59,335 nt of DNA from a virus: positions 1 to 59,335 of the IMG/VR virus record IMGVR_UViG_3300029268_000019. One strand, written 5' to 3'. Position numbers and translations under genes: made by a program. Positions 7,472 to 16,146 of this stretch are shown piece after piece (position 1 is the first letter of the stretch; each line of letters opens with the position of its first letter). Below the pieces are notes generated by a model. That model was not told where the DNA came from, searched no databases, and was given only the letters and a program-made list of their open reading frames with translations.

Positions 7472-8401
7472 ATGAAACCACAAAGTCTTTCAATTTTAGT
7501 TCCCGGTGGATGTCCTAATGATTGTTCGTGTTGTGTATCGAAACTTCATGATAGTCCATACGAAAATCAGTTAGAAAAGAATTTCCAATTTGAAGATTTA
7601 TATCGTGACGATTATCGTGACGCTATGAGATACGCAAGGGATAATGATTGTAATGACCTTATTTTCACTGGTGAAAATGGTGAATGTTTGGTCAATAAAC
7701 ATTTTATGAGAACTGTGGTTGAAGTGAATAAATCATTACCCAGTCCTTTTGTCAAATGTGAATTGCAAACAAGTGGTTGTTTCTTAACCGAAAGGGCTGA
7801 AAATGGTGGTGAATCAAATCTTCGTTGGTTGAGGGATTTTGTTAGAATTAAAATCATTTCCCTAAGTCTTTTTGATCTTTTCGATTCGGAAAATAATGCT
7901 CTTTATTCGAAACCTAAAAGTCAGAAAGCTTTTGTGGATATTGAAGAAACTTGTAAAGCTATCAAGAAATACAATTTCACTTTAAGGTTGTCTATTAATA
8001 TGACAAACCTTTATGAGAAGAATGGTATTACACCAGAACAGATTTTCAAAGAAGCTAAAGAATTGGGTGCAAATCAAATAACTTTCAGGGTTCTTTATTT
8101 TGTCAACAATCCAAAAACCGAAAAGGAAAAAGAGATAAACAACTGGATTCTTGAAAACAGGTGTTCCGATGAATATATGAACAAAATCAAAGAGTATATT
8201 AAAGAAAACGGAAATCCTCTTGAAAAACTTTCGTTTGGTGCTATTCGTTATTCTGTAAATGGAACTTCTGTTGTTATCGATGATAATTGTATGGGAGAAA
8301 CAAATGTTTCTGATGTAAAAGAGGATATTAAATATTTAATACTTAGACCAGATTGTAAATTGTATACAAGATGGAATGATGAAGCCAGTTTATTGTTTTA
8401 A
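7472..8401 (+). CDS. Radical SAM enzyme
   Basis: The cluster motif CPNDCSCC gives C14-x3-C18-x2-C21, the [4Fe-4S] ligands of radical SAM proteins. It is followed by an alpha/beta barrel pattern (LIFTGENGECL, LQTSG, LRLSINMTNLYEKNG, ITFRVLYF). Length (309 aa) is that of a single-domain enzyme without extra cluster domains. The substrate is unknown. Two more radical SAM genes lie at 37258 and 38104. The 3' end overlaps a convergent homing endonuclease by 12 bases. Confidence 0.85.
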   Translation: MKPQSLSILVPGGCPNDCSCCVSKLHDSPYENQLEKNFQFEDLYRDDYRDAMRYARDNDCNDLIFTGENGECLVNKHFMRTVVEVNKSLPSPFVKCELQTSGCFLTERAENGGESNLRWLRDFVRIKIISLSLFDLFDSENNALYSKPKSQKAFVDIEETCKAIKKYNFTLRLSINMTNLYEKNGITPEQIFKEAKELGANQITFRVLYFVNNPKTEKEKEINNWILENRCSDEYMNKIKEYIKENGNPLEKLSFGAIRYSVNGTSVVIDDNCMGETNVSDVKEDIKYLILRPDCKLYTRWNDEASLLF

Positions 8402-9340
8402 CCATTCTGAAATTATTTCATCTATATTTTTCCTTTTTGTATAAGGTATTCTTAATAATTTAATATTGTTATCTTCACAATATTTATTTTTAATATTATC
8501 CTTTTTCTTTGTTTCTAATAATTTATCATCACCACCAAAGTATTTAACTGATTTAAAATGTTGAAAACCATCATATTCTATCAATCCAAATAATTCATTA
8601 TCCTTAAAAACAGCAAAATCAAAATGTAAAATATATTTATCTTTACAATCATTTTTATACTGATAAATATATTTTATTTTATTTTCATCTAAATATTTTT
8701 TAACTTTTTCTTCTCCTTTTGATTGTTTACAAAAAGGACATCCATTCCCATTTAATAACGAATTTGGAATTGATTTCCATGTAAGATCACATTTATTACA
8801 TTTTATTTCTATTGGTGTTTTTACATTAATATATGTTCCAATTATACTATATTGTGTATGTACCTTATTAAAATCTAATAAAAATTGATCATTCGATTTT
8901 CTTTGTCTTAAAGAACTTTCTTTATTATTGCATTTTGGGCATCCGGATTTTGAACTTATTAAATGTGTGGGTTTAACATCCCATTCATTTTCACAAATTT
9001 TACATTTTATTTTTGTTTTTGTTTTTGCATTAATATAATCACCTATTAATTCATATTTATTATCGTTAATATTCATTAATTCGTTTTTAAATTCTTCTTT
9101 TGTTTTTGTTCTTTTTATTATTCCACATTTAGGACACCCTCTTCCATATAATAAATGTTTACAACTAATTTTCCATATATTATTACAAACATTACATTTT
9201 ATTTTAATTTTTTGATTGTAATTTATATATTTTTCTAAAGTTGTATATTTATTACCGTGAACATTTTTTAATTTTAATTGAAATGTTTCATCTGTTAACA
9301 TAATTCTATATATTAAATAAAATAACTCATTTTTTCCCAA
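8390..9340 (-). CDS. Vsr-like (EDxHD-type) homing endonuclease with zinc repeats
   Basis: Three tandem zinc repeats of about 60 residues are seen, each with K/I-K-C-x2-C, then W, then GCPKC or GCPFC. The C-terminal nuclease domain (residues 205-316) has GEEKVKKYLDENKI, FDFAVFKDNELFGLIEYDGFQHF and LLRIPY. This is the Vsr-related fold of phage homing endonucleases such as I-Bth0305I, with D and E-Y-D-x3-H as candidate metal and catalytic residues. It is free-standing and convergent with the radical SAM gene. A CTATATATTAA box (minus strand TTAATATATAG) precedes it at 9306-9316. Confidence 0.8.
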   Translation of the reverse strand: MGKNELFYLIYRIMLTDETFQLKLKNVHGNKYTTLEKYINYNQKIKIKCNVCNNIWKISCKHLLYGRGCPKCGIIKRTKTKEEFKNELMNINDNKYELIGDYINAKTKTKIKCKICENEWDVKPTHLISSKSGCPKCNNKESSLRQRKSNDQFLLDFNKVHTQYSIIGTYINVKTPIEIKCNKCDLTWKSIPNSLLNGNGCPFCKQSKGEEKVKKYLDENKIKYIYQYKNDCKDKYILHFDFAVFKDNELFGLIEYDGFQHFKSVKYFGGDDKLLETKKKDNIKNKYCEDNNIKLLRIPYTKRKNIDEIISEWLKQ

Positions 9341-9363
9341 ATGGTATATTTAAACCAAAGATA

Positions 9364-11175
9364 TTAAGAAACTATTAAAGGTGGATCCGCGGATACCGTT
9401 ATTTGACTTCCCCTAACAAAGATATAAGGATAAGCATTACTCAAAGTTATCTTACCACTAGTTTGTTGTGATTGGAATGCATTTGATAAGTATTGATATA
9501 AAATATCAAGTGTCCACGAACTAGCTGTTAAAATTTGGGTTTCTGAATTTATTGTAACTTTCAAATTACCACTATAACCTTGTTGTTGAAGTGAAATTTT
9601 GAATTCATTAGACGGACCAGTATTTCCACCTTGAGTTCCTGATGTACCATTCGTTCCACCCCCACCATTATTTCCACCCTGTGTCCCGGATGTTCCGTTT
9701 GTTCCAGATGTTCCTGAAGTACCAGCGGCGGCAGCTGCAGCTTGTTCAGCAACGGCTTGGGTTGCTTGTCCTATCAATCCTGTTATTATTTGTTGAAAAG
9801 TTAAAATTTGTTTAAATCCACCCAAAGTTGCATTAAGAGCTTTTATGGGTGTTAAAATTAGACCAAATATTGTTGTTACCATCCCTAAAGATGGTAATAC
9901 AAATGCAAAATTTTGTAATGGTGCTAAAAATGGTGTTATTTGAGATATTATCGAAACTAATTTACTTATATCTGACATCATACTCTGAAGAATTGCCAAA
10001 GCAGTAGTTGGTGTTGGTTTTGGTGGTAAAAGAGCTTCTACCATAGCTGGTGCAGCTAAAGCTAACTTTACAATTAAATCTTTCATTTCTTTTGTTATTT
10101 CAGCAGCTCTATAACAAACCTGCATAAAAGCATCTTTTAGTTCTTTTTTCATCTCTTTTATTTTATCTTTCATTGGATGAGTGTCCGGAATTCCTCTTTC
10201 TTTGTTTACACATTCTGGATTTGTAACTTCATTATCAATAATTTTTCCATTTGCATCGTACATTGGTTCCTTACCATAAATTATTAAATGTGCTGTTTTT
10301 TCATCAACTTTGGATACAGATCCAAGTGGACCGGGCATCATCCCAGATCCCATCACCATCATTTTCTTCATTATTTGATTTTCGGTCATAAAAGCATATA
10401 ATCCACCCGGTTCGAAATCTTCCAATTTTACAGGTGGTGGTGGCATAACAACCCCATTTTTAATTTCCACAATAGTTTTTGTTAATGTTACTGTTTCCGC
10501 ATTTAAACTTTCCATGTGTTTTATTAATTCTTCATTCTCCTTTTGTTTATCTTGATCTTTCTGTATAGATAATGGTTCTATCTTTACATCAGCCATTAGA
10601 ACACCAGTATCAACAGCATCAATATATCTTACATTCATTTTTGCTATTTCTTCTTTAGTTGGTTCATCGTCAGCTGGATCAATCCATTGATATGTTTTTA
10701 TGTCATAATACACCGATAATGCTTTATCAACATTATCATAAGATGATGCATCAAAAGGATTATCTGGTTCAAAACCACTCTGAATTTTCAATGTGCCATC
10801 TGGATTTCTTGGAGATTCAAATGTTTCTTTATATGTTATATTTCTTGTTGTAATTTTAGGTAATTTATTACCCTTTAAATCTATTCTATCTTCGGGATAA
10901 TCATATTCATAATATTCTTTAATTGAAGCTTTTAACATTTTTTCATCGGAAAGAAACATTCTATCAGGATCCAATGATGTCATATCTGCGTTTTCGAAAA
11001 AATGATACCAACTACCAATATATATCACGACAGTTGGTGCATCTTCTGGATAAGTATAGAAAAATATTAATCTTTTTTGTAATCCATCTTTTCTCCACCC
11101 ATTATCTACACTTTTATCTTTTGACCAATAACCTGCTTTTTTGTCTATTTCTATTGAATAACTATATGTTGTCAT
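9364..11175 (-). CDS. Large virion protein with GTSG collagen-like linker, 603 aa
   Basis: Residues 1-200 are a beta-rich domain with many aromatics. Residues 210-260 form a K/E-rich coiled coil ending in a PPPP stretch. Residues 350-475 are helical and hydrophobic, like tape-measure or membrane-active segments. A run of GTSGT/GTNGT/GGNNGGGG repeats spans about 485-520 and joins a small C-terminal beta domain of 79 residues. Such flexible glycine-rich linkers are common in phage tail proteins. A late-type promoter (11196-11206) precedes it. A baseplate or tail role is inferred, and the exact component is not recognised. Confidence 0.6.
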   Translation of the reverse strand: MTTYSYSIEIDKKAGYWSKDKSVDNGWRKDGLQKRLIFFYTYPEDAPTVVIYIGSWYHFFENADMTSLDPDRMFLSDEKMLKASIKEYYEYDYPEDRIDLKGNKLPKITTRNITYKETFESPRNPDGTLKIQSGFEPDNPFDASSYDNVDKALSVYYDIKTYQWIDPADDEPTKEEIAKMNVRYIDAVDTGVLMADVKIEPLSIQKDQDKQKENEELIKHMESLNAETVTLTKTIVEIKNGVVMPPPPVKLEDFEPGGLYAFMTENQIMKKMMVMGSGMMPGPLGSVSKVDEKTAHLIIYGKEPMYDANGKIIDNEVTNPECVNKERGIPDTHPMKDKIKEMKKELKDAFMQVCYRAAEITKEMKDLIVKLALAAPAMVEALLPPKPTPTTALAILQSMMSDISKLVSIISQITPFLAPLQNFAFVLPSLGMVTTIFGLILTPIKALNATLGGFKQILTFQQIITGLIGQATQAVAEQAAAAAAGTSGTSGTNGTSGTQGGNNGGGGTNGTSGTQGGNTGPSNEFKISLQQQGYSGNLKVTINSETQILTASSWTLDILYQYLSNAFQSQQTSGKITLSNAYPYIFVRGSQITVSADPPLIVS

Positions 11176-11195
11176 TACCTAAAATACTTTTTATT

Positions 11196-11206
11196 TTATA
11201 TATTAA
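11196..11206 (-). promoter_or_regulatory. Late-type promoter box for the 603-aa virion gene
   Basis: TTAATATATAA on the minus strand, 21 bases before the ATG, followed by AATAAAAAG. Confidence 0.55.
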
Positions 11207-11225
11207 AGGAACGTCGGTATATAAA

Positions 11226-11258
11226 TTTTTTTATTCCACAATTTTGATTAATTTTGTA
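11226..11258 (+). promoter_or_regulatory. Bacteroidota-type promoter
   Basis: TTTTTTTATT at 11226-11235 and TAATTTTG at 11249-11256, immediately upstream of the coaE-prs gene group. Confidence 0.65.
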
Positions 11259-11262
11259 ATAT

Positions 11263-11865
11263 ATGAAAAAAGTGGGCATAACAGGTGGAATAGGATCGGG
11301 TAAAAGTTACATTTGCCGTCAATTTGGATTAAATTTTGGTATTATCACCTATTATAGTGATGTAAGAGGTAAAATCTTGATGGAAACGAATTCTGAATTA
11401 AGAAATTTAATTACTAATGAATTCGGTCAAGATTCTTATATTTTTGAAAATAAACATTTTAATCTTAATCGAGATAAATTTATAAAATTACTTTTTGATA
11501 ATGAATCTGCTAGAAAGAAGATGAATTTTTTTGTACACCCATTTGTTAGAAAAGAATTTTTTGAATGGTGTGATTTTTTAATAGATGATTATTATACCTT
11601 ATTTGAATCAGCTATTTTATTTGATAGTGAAGATAAACTGAAAACCGATTTAAATATTTTAGTAATATCTGATATGGATATTCGTATTCAAAGGATAAAA
11701 GAAAGAAACTCGATTTCAGAAGAAGAAATAATGAAACGAATATCAGCACAAACAAGTGATGAATATAAAAAACAATTTGCTGATTTCATTATAGAAAACA
11801 ATGGTGACAACAACCAATTGGAAAAAGATTTGAATACCATCCACAATAAAATAATATCATTATGA
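11263..11865 (+). CDS. coaE: Dephospho-CoA kinase
   Basis: The start KKVGITGGIGSGKS is the P-loop of dephospho-CoA kinases. It is followed by YYSDVRGKIL (substrate Asp), a FFVHPFVRKEFF segment and the TLFESAILFDS strand, all in the usual order for CoaE. Length (200 aa) is normal. The enzyme would phosphorylate the 3'-hydroxyl of dephospho-CoA, the last step of CoA synthesis. A CoaD-like domain that could make its substrate is encoded at 25435. It is the first gene of a plus-strand group and overlaps the next gene by four bases. Confidence 0.85.
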   Translation: MKKVGITGGIGSGKSYICRQFGLNFGIITYYSDVRGKILMETNSELRNLITNEFGQDSYIFENKHFNLNRDKFIKLLFDNESARKKMNFFVHPFVRKEFFEWCDFLIDDYYTLFESAILFDSEDKLKTDLNILVISDMDIRIQRIKERNSISEEEIMKRISAQTSDEYKKQFADFIIENNGDNNQLEKDLNTIHNKIISL

Positions 11866-12059
11866 AAAAATTCAAAAAATGGTGGTTTAATTTAACACAT
11901 GTTAAATGTAATTACTGTAATGAACATATTGAACAATATTATGACGCTTGTCTTTTCCCAATAGAGAATTGGAAAGGAAATATAATTTGTAAAGATTGTA
12001 TAAAGAAAGAATCCAAATTGTCAAAAAACGAAACCATCATTATATATGAGAAAAATTAA
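11862..12059 (+). CDS. Small zinc-finger protein, 65 aa
   Basis: CNYCNEHI and CKDC pairs form a single zinc finger after a basic, tryptophan-containing start (KKFKKWWFN). It overlaps both coaE and prs by a few bases, so the three genes are translationally coupled. The function is unknown. Confidence 0.6.
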   Translation: MKKFKKWWFNLTHVKCNYCNEHIEQYYDACLFPIENWKGNIICKDCIKKESKLSKNETIIIYEKN

Positions 12060-12987
12060 AGTATTTTCCGGATCAGCTTCAAAAGATCTCACAGAAAAAG
12101 TTTGTTTCAATTTAGGAACAACTATGGGAAAAGTTAAATTAGAAAAATTTTCAGATGGTGAATTTCAACCAGTTTTTGAAGAAAATTTAAGAGGTAGAGA
12201 TGTTTATATTATTCAATCTTGTTATCCTCCATTTGATAACTATTGGGAACTCTTTCAGATGATACAGGCGGCAAAATTAGCTTCCGCCAGTAAAATTATT
12301 GTAATCCTACCCTATTATGGTTACGCTAGACAAGACAGAAAGGATAGACCTAGGGTTGGTATAGCTTCAAAACTTATTGCCAAATTTTTAGAATCAGCGG
12401 GTGCAACAAGAGTTGTTACTATTGATTTACACGCAGACCAAATACAGGGATTCTTTGATATTCCTTTTGATCAACTTTTCGGTACTTATGTTTTTTGGCC
12501 ACACATTGAAAAAATGGTGAAAAGTGGTGAAATTGAAAATCTTCAATTCGCATCACCCGATAATGGTGGTGTGAAAAGAATGTCAAGATACGCTGAAAAG
12601 TTTGATGTTGATTATGTTATTTGTTCAAAAACTCGTAAGAAGAAAAATGAAGTAGCTAAAATGATTCTTATCGGTGATGTAACAGGTAAAGATGTTATCA
12701 TTATTGATGATATGGCAGATACCGCTGGAACAATGTGTAAAGCCGCTGATTTAATGATTGATAAAGGGGCTAAAACGGTTCGTGGTTTAGTTACTCATCC
12801 AATTTTATCAGGAAAAGCTTTCGAAAACCTTGAAAATTCAAAAATAACCGAAATTTTTGTTCTTGATACTATTCCATTAAATAACGAACATCCCAAAGTT
12901 AAGGTTTTATCTTGTTCAGATATGTTAGCAAAAGCTATCAAGAAGATAGACACGAATAAATCTTTAAGTCAATTATTCCTAAAATAA
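12046..12987 (+). CDS. prs: Ribose-phosphate pyrophosphokinase (PRPP synthetase)
   Basis: The 313-residue protein is full length for the family. It contains FSDGEFQP, the ATP-binding PYYGYARQDRK loop, the metal-binding DLHADQIQGFF motif and the PRPP loop IIIDDMADTAGTM, all with canonical residues. It should make PRPP from ribose 5-phosphate and ATP for nucleotide and NAD synthesis. Some phage Prs homologues act instead in NAD restoration by making ADP-ribose pyrophosphate, and sequence alone does not exclude this. It is coupled to a zinc protein and to coaE. Confidence 0.9.
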   Translation: MRKIKVFSGSASKDLTEKVCFNLGTTMGKVKLEKFSDGEFQPVFEENLRGRDVYIIQSCYPPFDNYWELFQMIQAAKLASASKIIVILPYYGYARQDRKDRPRVGIASKLIAKFLESAGATRVVTIDLHADQIQGFFDIPFDQLFGTYVFWPHIEKMVKSGEIENLQFASPDNGGVKRMSRYAEKFDVDYVICSKTRKKKNEVAKMILIGDVTGKDVIIIDDMADTAGTMCKAADLMIDKGAKTVRGLVTHPILSGKAFENLENSKITEIFVLDTIPLNNEHPKVKVLSCSDMLAKAIKKIDTNKSLSQLFLK

Positions 12988-12992
12988 GATAT

Positions 12993-13436
12993 ATGAATAT
13001 AAAACAATTGGAAATTATTCAAAGACAACCAAAGTTAAAAGTATCTGATTTACAAGACGTTACAGATAGAACTCTACTTTACGGTTCTCACGCTGATATT
13101 TGTATTGGTGGTTGTACCTTTATATATCATCTTTATATTCAAGGTGAAATGTTTCATTTCACTCAATATCAATACAAAACAAAGATGGGTCATAAAAAGG
13201 GTGATATTAAATCATTCAAATTTAGAGAAGAAATAACACCAAATATGTTTCTTCATACAAATTTAGTCACCACACAGAAGTTTGATTCGGAGTGTTGTGA
13301 TTATGAATTCTGTAACTACTTGAAATCTAAAGGTATTGTATTAAATTTCACTTCATTTGATGATGAAAGACCAAATAAGGTATATTATGGTATGATGTAT
13401 GAAGATTTAAAATTCGAAAAAATTGTAACAATATAG
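12993..13436 (+). CDS. Hypothetical protein, 147 aa
   Basis: No family is recognised. The protein is beta-rich in the middle (GGCTFIYHLYIQGEMFHFTQYQY) and has two adjacent cysteines (SECCDYEFC) and a YYGMMYEDL segment near the end. It starts five bases after prs and is probably part of the same transcript. Confidence 0.6.
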   Translation: MNIKQLEIIQRQPKLKVSDLQDVTDRTLLYGSHADICIGGCTFIYHLYIQGEMFHFTQYQYKTKMGHKKGDIKSFKFREEITPNMFLHTNLVTTQKFDSECCDYEFCNYLKSKGIVLNFTSFDDERPNKVYYGMMYEDLKFEKIVTI

Positions 13437-13443
13437 CATATAA

Positions 13444-13477
13444 TTTTTTTTATTCGGCTAAACGCCGTATCTTTGTA
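13444..13477 (+). promoter_or_regulatory. Strong Bacteroidota-type promoter
   Basis: TTTTTTTATT (13445-13454) and TATCTTTGTA (13468-13477), with a GGCTAAACGCC inverted repeat in the spacer. It drives the gene at 13520, whose codon usage points to high expression. Confidence 0.75.
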
Positions 13478-13519
13478 TCATCAAATTCAAACAACGTTAA
13501 ACCCTAAAAACCCAAAATT

Positions 13520-14128
13520 ATGAATCTCTTCGAAAAAGCCAAAGCAAACGCAACCACAGGTTCAAAGAAAAAGACTGAAAAAGTAATCGTAAAGGTAGAA
13601 GATACCCAGTTTGATAAGGATCTCAAAAGATACGCCGAACTGAAAGCCGAACTCGACGCCATTCAGGCAAAACTTGATATGGTTGAAGCAGACTTCAAAC
13701 CCGCCTGTATCGGTGTATTCAACGAACAGTATAAGAAAAACGGAGCATATCCCGAATCTTTCATCGCCACATCAGTTTCCGGTCATCAGGTAATGGTGGT
13801 TCCCACCGACAGGTATATCAAACCGACCGATGAATCTTTCGCCGAACTCAATGAAAAATACAATGGTGAAATCACCGAAACCGTTGACGAATACACACTC
13901 GACAAGGATCTGGTAAACGAATACGGAAACAAAATCGCCGCCGCTATCGAAAAGGCAAAGGATATCCCACAGGAAGTAAAGGATAATCTTATCAAGGTAA
14001 AGAGTACCATCACCGTTAAGAAAGGTAGTATCACAAAGGCCTTCACCGTTGGTAAGGGAAACATTGCCGAATACATCACCGATATTCGTCCGGTATTTCA
14101 GTTGAAGAATCCGAAAGTTTCTGAATAA
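13520..14128 (+). CDS. Probably highly expressed protein of unknown function, 202 aa
   Basis: Codon choice is unlike the neighbours. It favours C-ending codons (ACC, GCC, ATC, TTC, GAC) and GAA/AAG, giving a clearly higher GC content than the surrounding genes. With its own strong promoter and terminator this points to very high expression. The protein has a basic start, a coiled coil (RYAELKAELDAIQAKLDMVEADF), a central beta region and a C-terminal acidic/basic mix. The size and layout recall phage single-stranded DNA or nucleoid proteins, but I do not recognise a family. Confidence 0.75.
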   Translation: MNLFEKAKANATTGSKKKTEKVIVKVEDTQFDKDLKRYAELKAELDAIQAKLDMVEADFKPACIGVFNEQYKKNGAYPESFIATSVSGHQVMVVPTDRYIKPTDESFAELNEKYNGEITETVDEYTLDKDLVNEYGNKIAAAIEKAKDIPQEVKDNLIKVKSTITVKKGSITKAFTVGKGNIAEYITDIRPVFQLKNPKVSE

Positions 14129-14145
14129 TCAATCGAAACAAAAAG

Positions 14146-14171
14146 AAAAGGTGGTATTCCCACCTTTTTTT
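14146..14171 (+). terminator. Rho-independent terminator (bidirectional)
   Basis: A stem AAAAGGTGG / CCACCTTTT with a five-base loop runs into a T tract. It can serve both the plus-strand gene ending at 14128 and the minus-strand gene ending at 14170. Confidence 0.8.
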
Positions 14172-15111
14172 ATGCCTTTACCCAAAAAGGTTCATCGAAA
14201 GTTAATTTTGTCATGTTTCTGTGTTTTCCATTCAAATGTTGCATAACCTTATCCAAGGGTAAATTGAATAATTTGGATATTCTTTGTCTTTCTTCAACAT
14301 CATCATTTAAATCATCGTAGGAACTTTCCATATAAACATTGGTTAATTGAATTGGGGTTTCTGAATATAATCTAATTTCTCTTTCTTCTTTCAATCCATA
14401 TAATGAAGCGTAAACCGTTTGTCTCCAATCTATTCCTTCAGTATATACCCATCCTTCCAATATGAAATCTCTATGATATCTCGACCAATAAGCTTCTGAT
14501 TTATCCATATCATAAGTCCAATATATCCCTATTCCATCATAATTATCCAATTCTTCTATATTTGATGGTAATGTAATTGCTCTAAAAATTTGTAATCTTT
14601 TGGGATCTTCTGAATTATAAATTGCATTTTCCAATTCATAGAAGTATTGGGAATCACATTTTTCAAATAAATTATTTAAAGATTTGACAAAAGGTGTTTT
14701 AAATTCGTCTAAATCTTCTATGTATTTATCTATATTCAAATACCAATCATCATCATCTTCAATATCTTGTAGTAATTTCGTAATTCCTTTCCTTTTATTT
14801 TCTTCCTTCCATTGTTTTGAAATATTTTTTGGATACTTTTTGATATAATCAAAGACTTCATCTTTACTATTATATAATAAATCGGAAAAATCTGGTGAAT
14901 CTAAATCAATATCGTTTATATAAAAATCATATAAAAGTTCATGTGTTTTATCAGACCATACATTAAACTCATCTTTTAAATTCTTATGACTAATATTGTT
15001 TTTTGGTGATGTTATGTGTTTTGTAATAACATGTTTAACAATATCGGTATCTGTTGATGGTAAATCAAATAACTGAAGTTGTTTTTCAAAAAGATTGAAT
15101 TTTGTTATCAT
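14170..15111 (-). CDS. ADP-ribosyltransferase-like protein with head-targeting-type leader
   Basis: The C-terminal 140 residues fit the R-S-E class of ADP-ribosyltransferases: IFRAI (R177), GIYWTYD (197-199, in the place of the S-T-S motif) and EREIRLYS (E243-R-E245, the catalytic E-x-E). The enzyme would move ADP-ribose from NAD to a host target, as T4 Alt does. The first nine residues, MITKFNLFE, end in the L-x-E-like motif that a T4-type prohead protease cleaves, so I infer a packaged and injected effector. Residues 20-150 are helical and acidic. A late-type promoter precedes it. Confidence 0.65.
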   Translation of the reverse strand: MITKFNLFEKQLQLFDLPSTDTDIVKHVITKHITSPKNNISHKNLKDEFNVWSDKTHELLYDFYINDIDLDSPDFSDLLYNSKDEVFDYIKKYPKNISKQWKEENKRKGITKLLQDIEDDDDWYLNIDKYIEDLDEFKTPFVKSLNNLFEKCDSQYFYELENAIYNSEDPKRLQIFRAITLPSNIEELDNYDGIGIYWTYDMDKSEAYWSRYHRDFILEGWVYTEGIDWRQTVYASLYGLKEEREIRLYSETPIQLTNVYMESSYDDLNDDVEERQRISKLFNLPLDKVMQHLNGKHRNMTKLTFDEPFWVKA

Positions 15112-15115
15112 ATTT

Positions 15116-15126
15116 GTATATATTAA
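15116..15126 (-). promoter_or_regulatory. Late-type promoter box for the ADP-ribosyltransferase gene
   Basis: TTAATATATAC on the minus strand, only a few bases before the ATG. Confidence 0.45.
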
Positions 15127-15128
15127 AA

Positions 15129-15161
15129 TTTTTTTCTATCTAAAAATGTTGTAAATTTGTA
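15129..15161 (+). promoter_or_regulatory. Bacteroidota-type promoter
   Basis: A T-rich -33 element and TAAATTTGTA (15152-15161), before the ligase-like gene at 15177. Confidence 0.6.
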
Positions 15162-15176
15162 TTAAATATATCTATT

Positions 15177-15824
15177 ATGATTTACTCAAATTATCGTTAC
15201 ATTTATCCACCAAGACCGGAAAGAAAAATCCCAAAATCCGAATTAAAGGAATATGATAAGGGTGGATTCTTTGATGGTGAATTTCTTGCCGAACCAAAAT
15301 TCAATGGTAGTTGTGGACCTTTATTTTTTAGTAAAGATGAATTTATTCCAATGAATAGACATAAAGATAAACTCACCACATTTAAATTACAACCATCAGA
15401 ATTTCGTAACTTATTCCCAAACGAAAAATGGAACGTAATTGTCGGTGAATATATGAATAAGTCAAAGAAAGATGATTCTAATAAGGTATTCAATCATAAA
15501 TTTGTAATATTTGATATTCTCGTCATTAATGGTGATTATATGTTAGGAAAAACATTCGAACAACGTTGGAATATGTTGTACGATATGTTTAAGGATCAAA
15601 TCATTGGTGAGAATGAATATAGTTATCAAATAACTGAAAACATTTGGTTAGTTAAAGTTTTCTATACTGATTTTGAATCTATTTGGGAAAAACTCACAAA
15701 AATTGATATGATTGAGGGGTTAGTTCTGAAAAAAAGAAACTTTGGTCTTGAACCGGGAATTTCCGAAAAGAATAATACCGCACAAGTTAAAATAAGAAAG
15801 CCGACCCTTAATTACCAATACTGA
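15177..15824 (+). CDS. ATP-dependent DNA/RNA ligase-like nucleotidyltransferase
   Basis: The covalent nucleotidyltransferase motifs appear in order. K41-F-N-G is the adenylated lysine motif I inside FLAEPKFNGS, followed by VIVGEYM (III), FVIFDILVINGDYML (IIIa), IEGLVLKKRNFGL (IV) and AQVKIRKP (V). The protein ends soon after motif V (215 aa), so it is an adenylation domain with no OB-fold. This resembles small phage RNA or DNA ligases, and the substrate is undecided. It has its own Bacteroidota-type promoter. Confidence 0.8.
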   Translation: MIYSNYRYIYPPRPERKIPKSELKEYDKGGFFDGEFLAEPKFNGSCGPLFFSKDEFIPMNRHKDKLTTFKLQPSEFRNLFPNEKWNVIVGEYMNKSKKDDSNKVFNHKFVIFDILVINGDYMLGKTFEQRWNMLYDMFKDQIIGENEYSYQITENIWLVKVFYTDFESIWEKLTKIDMIEGLVLKKRNFGLEPGISEKNNTAQVKIRKPTLNYQY

Positions 15825-15889
15825 TGTTTTTTGACTTTAATAAATGTTGTAAAAATAAATGGATTAATGAATTCTTTCCAAAAAATTAA

Positions 15890-16080
15890 TTTATATATAC
15901 TATTGTACTAATAAACTGATTTTATATCAGTAACTCAATAGTGTGTAATTGAACATTTCCAAAATGTGTCAAGAAACTAACCCTAACAAGGGATTCAATT
16001 AAAGTAGAATCGATACTCACCCGTCCGAAATAGGACACTTAACGGATGATAAAAATACCTGTTAAGAGATAAACTAACAA
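15890..16080 (+). ncRNA. Candidate structured RNA or structured leader
   Basis: The 322 bases between the ligase-like gene and the Fn3 gene contain no credible frame but several nested inverted repeats. A hairpin ACTGAT/ATCAGT sits at 15915-15931. AATTGAA (15947-15953) pairs with TTCAATT (15994-16000) around two inner hairpins, ACATTT/AAATGT and CCCT/AGGG. GTCC/GGAC lies at 16023-16036, and CTTAAC (16038-16043) pairs with GTTAAG (16061-16066). A late-type box TTTATATATAC (15890-15900) lies at its start. It may be a small RNA or a long structured leader of the 16147 gene. It matches no RNA family I know. Confidence 0.4.
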
Positions 16081-16146
16081 ATCACTTCTTTAATAATTTT
16101 TTATGCCTATCCATGTATAAAAAATTTAAAAAACAATCCCTTTAAA

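Noticed and set aside
9561-9752. Frame within the GTSG repeat region
   Set aside because: It arises from reading the repetitive Gly/Ser/Thr codons in another frame.
12046-12987. Firm call of an NAD-restoring phage pathway from the Prs homologue
   Set aside because: No nicotinamide phosphoribosyl- or ADP-ribosyl-transferase gene is visible in the window, so only a hypothesis is kept.
15890-16080. tRNA or hammerhead ribozyme in the structured gap
   Set aside because: There is no cloverleaf with an anticodon loop, and the CUGAUGA and GAAA hammerhead core is absent.
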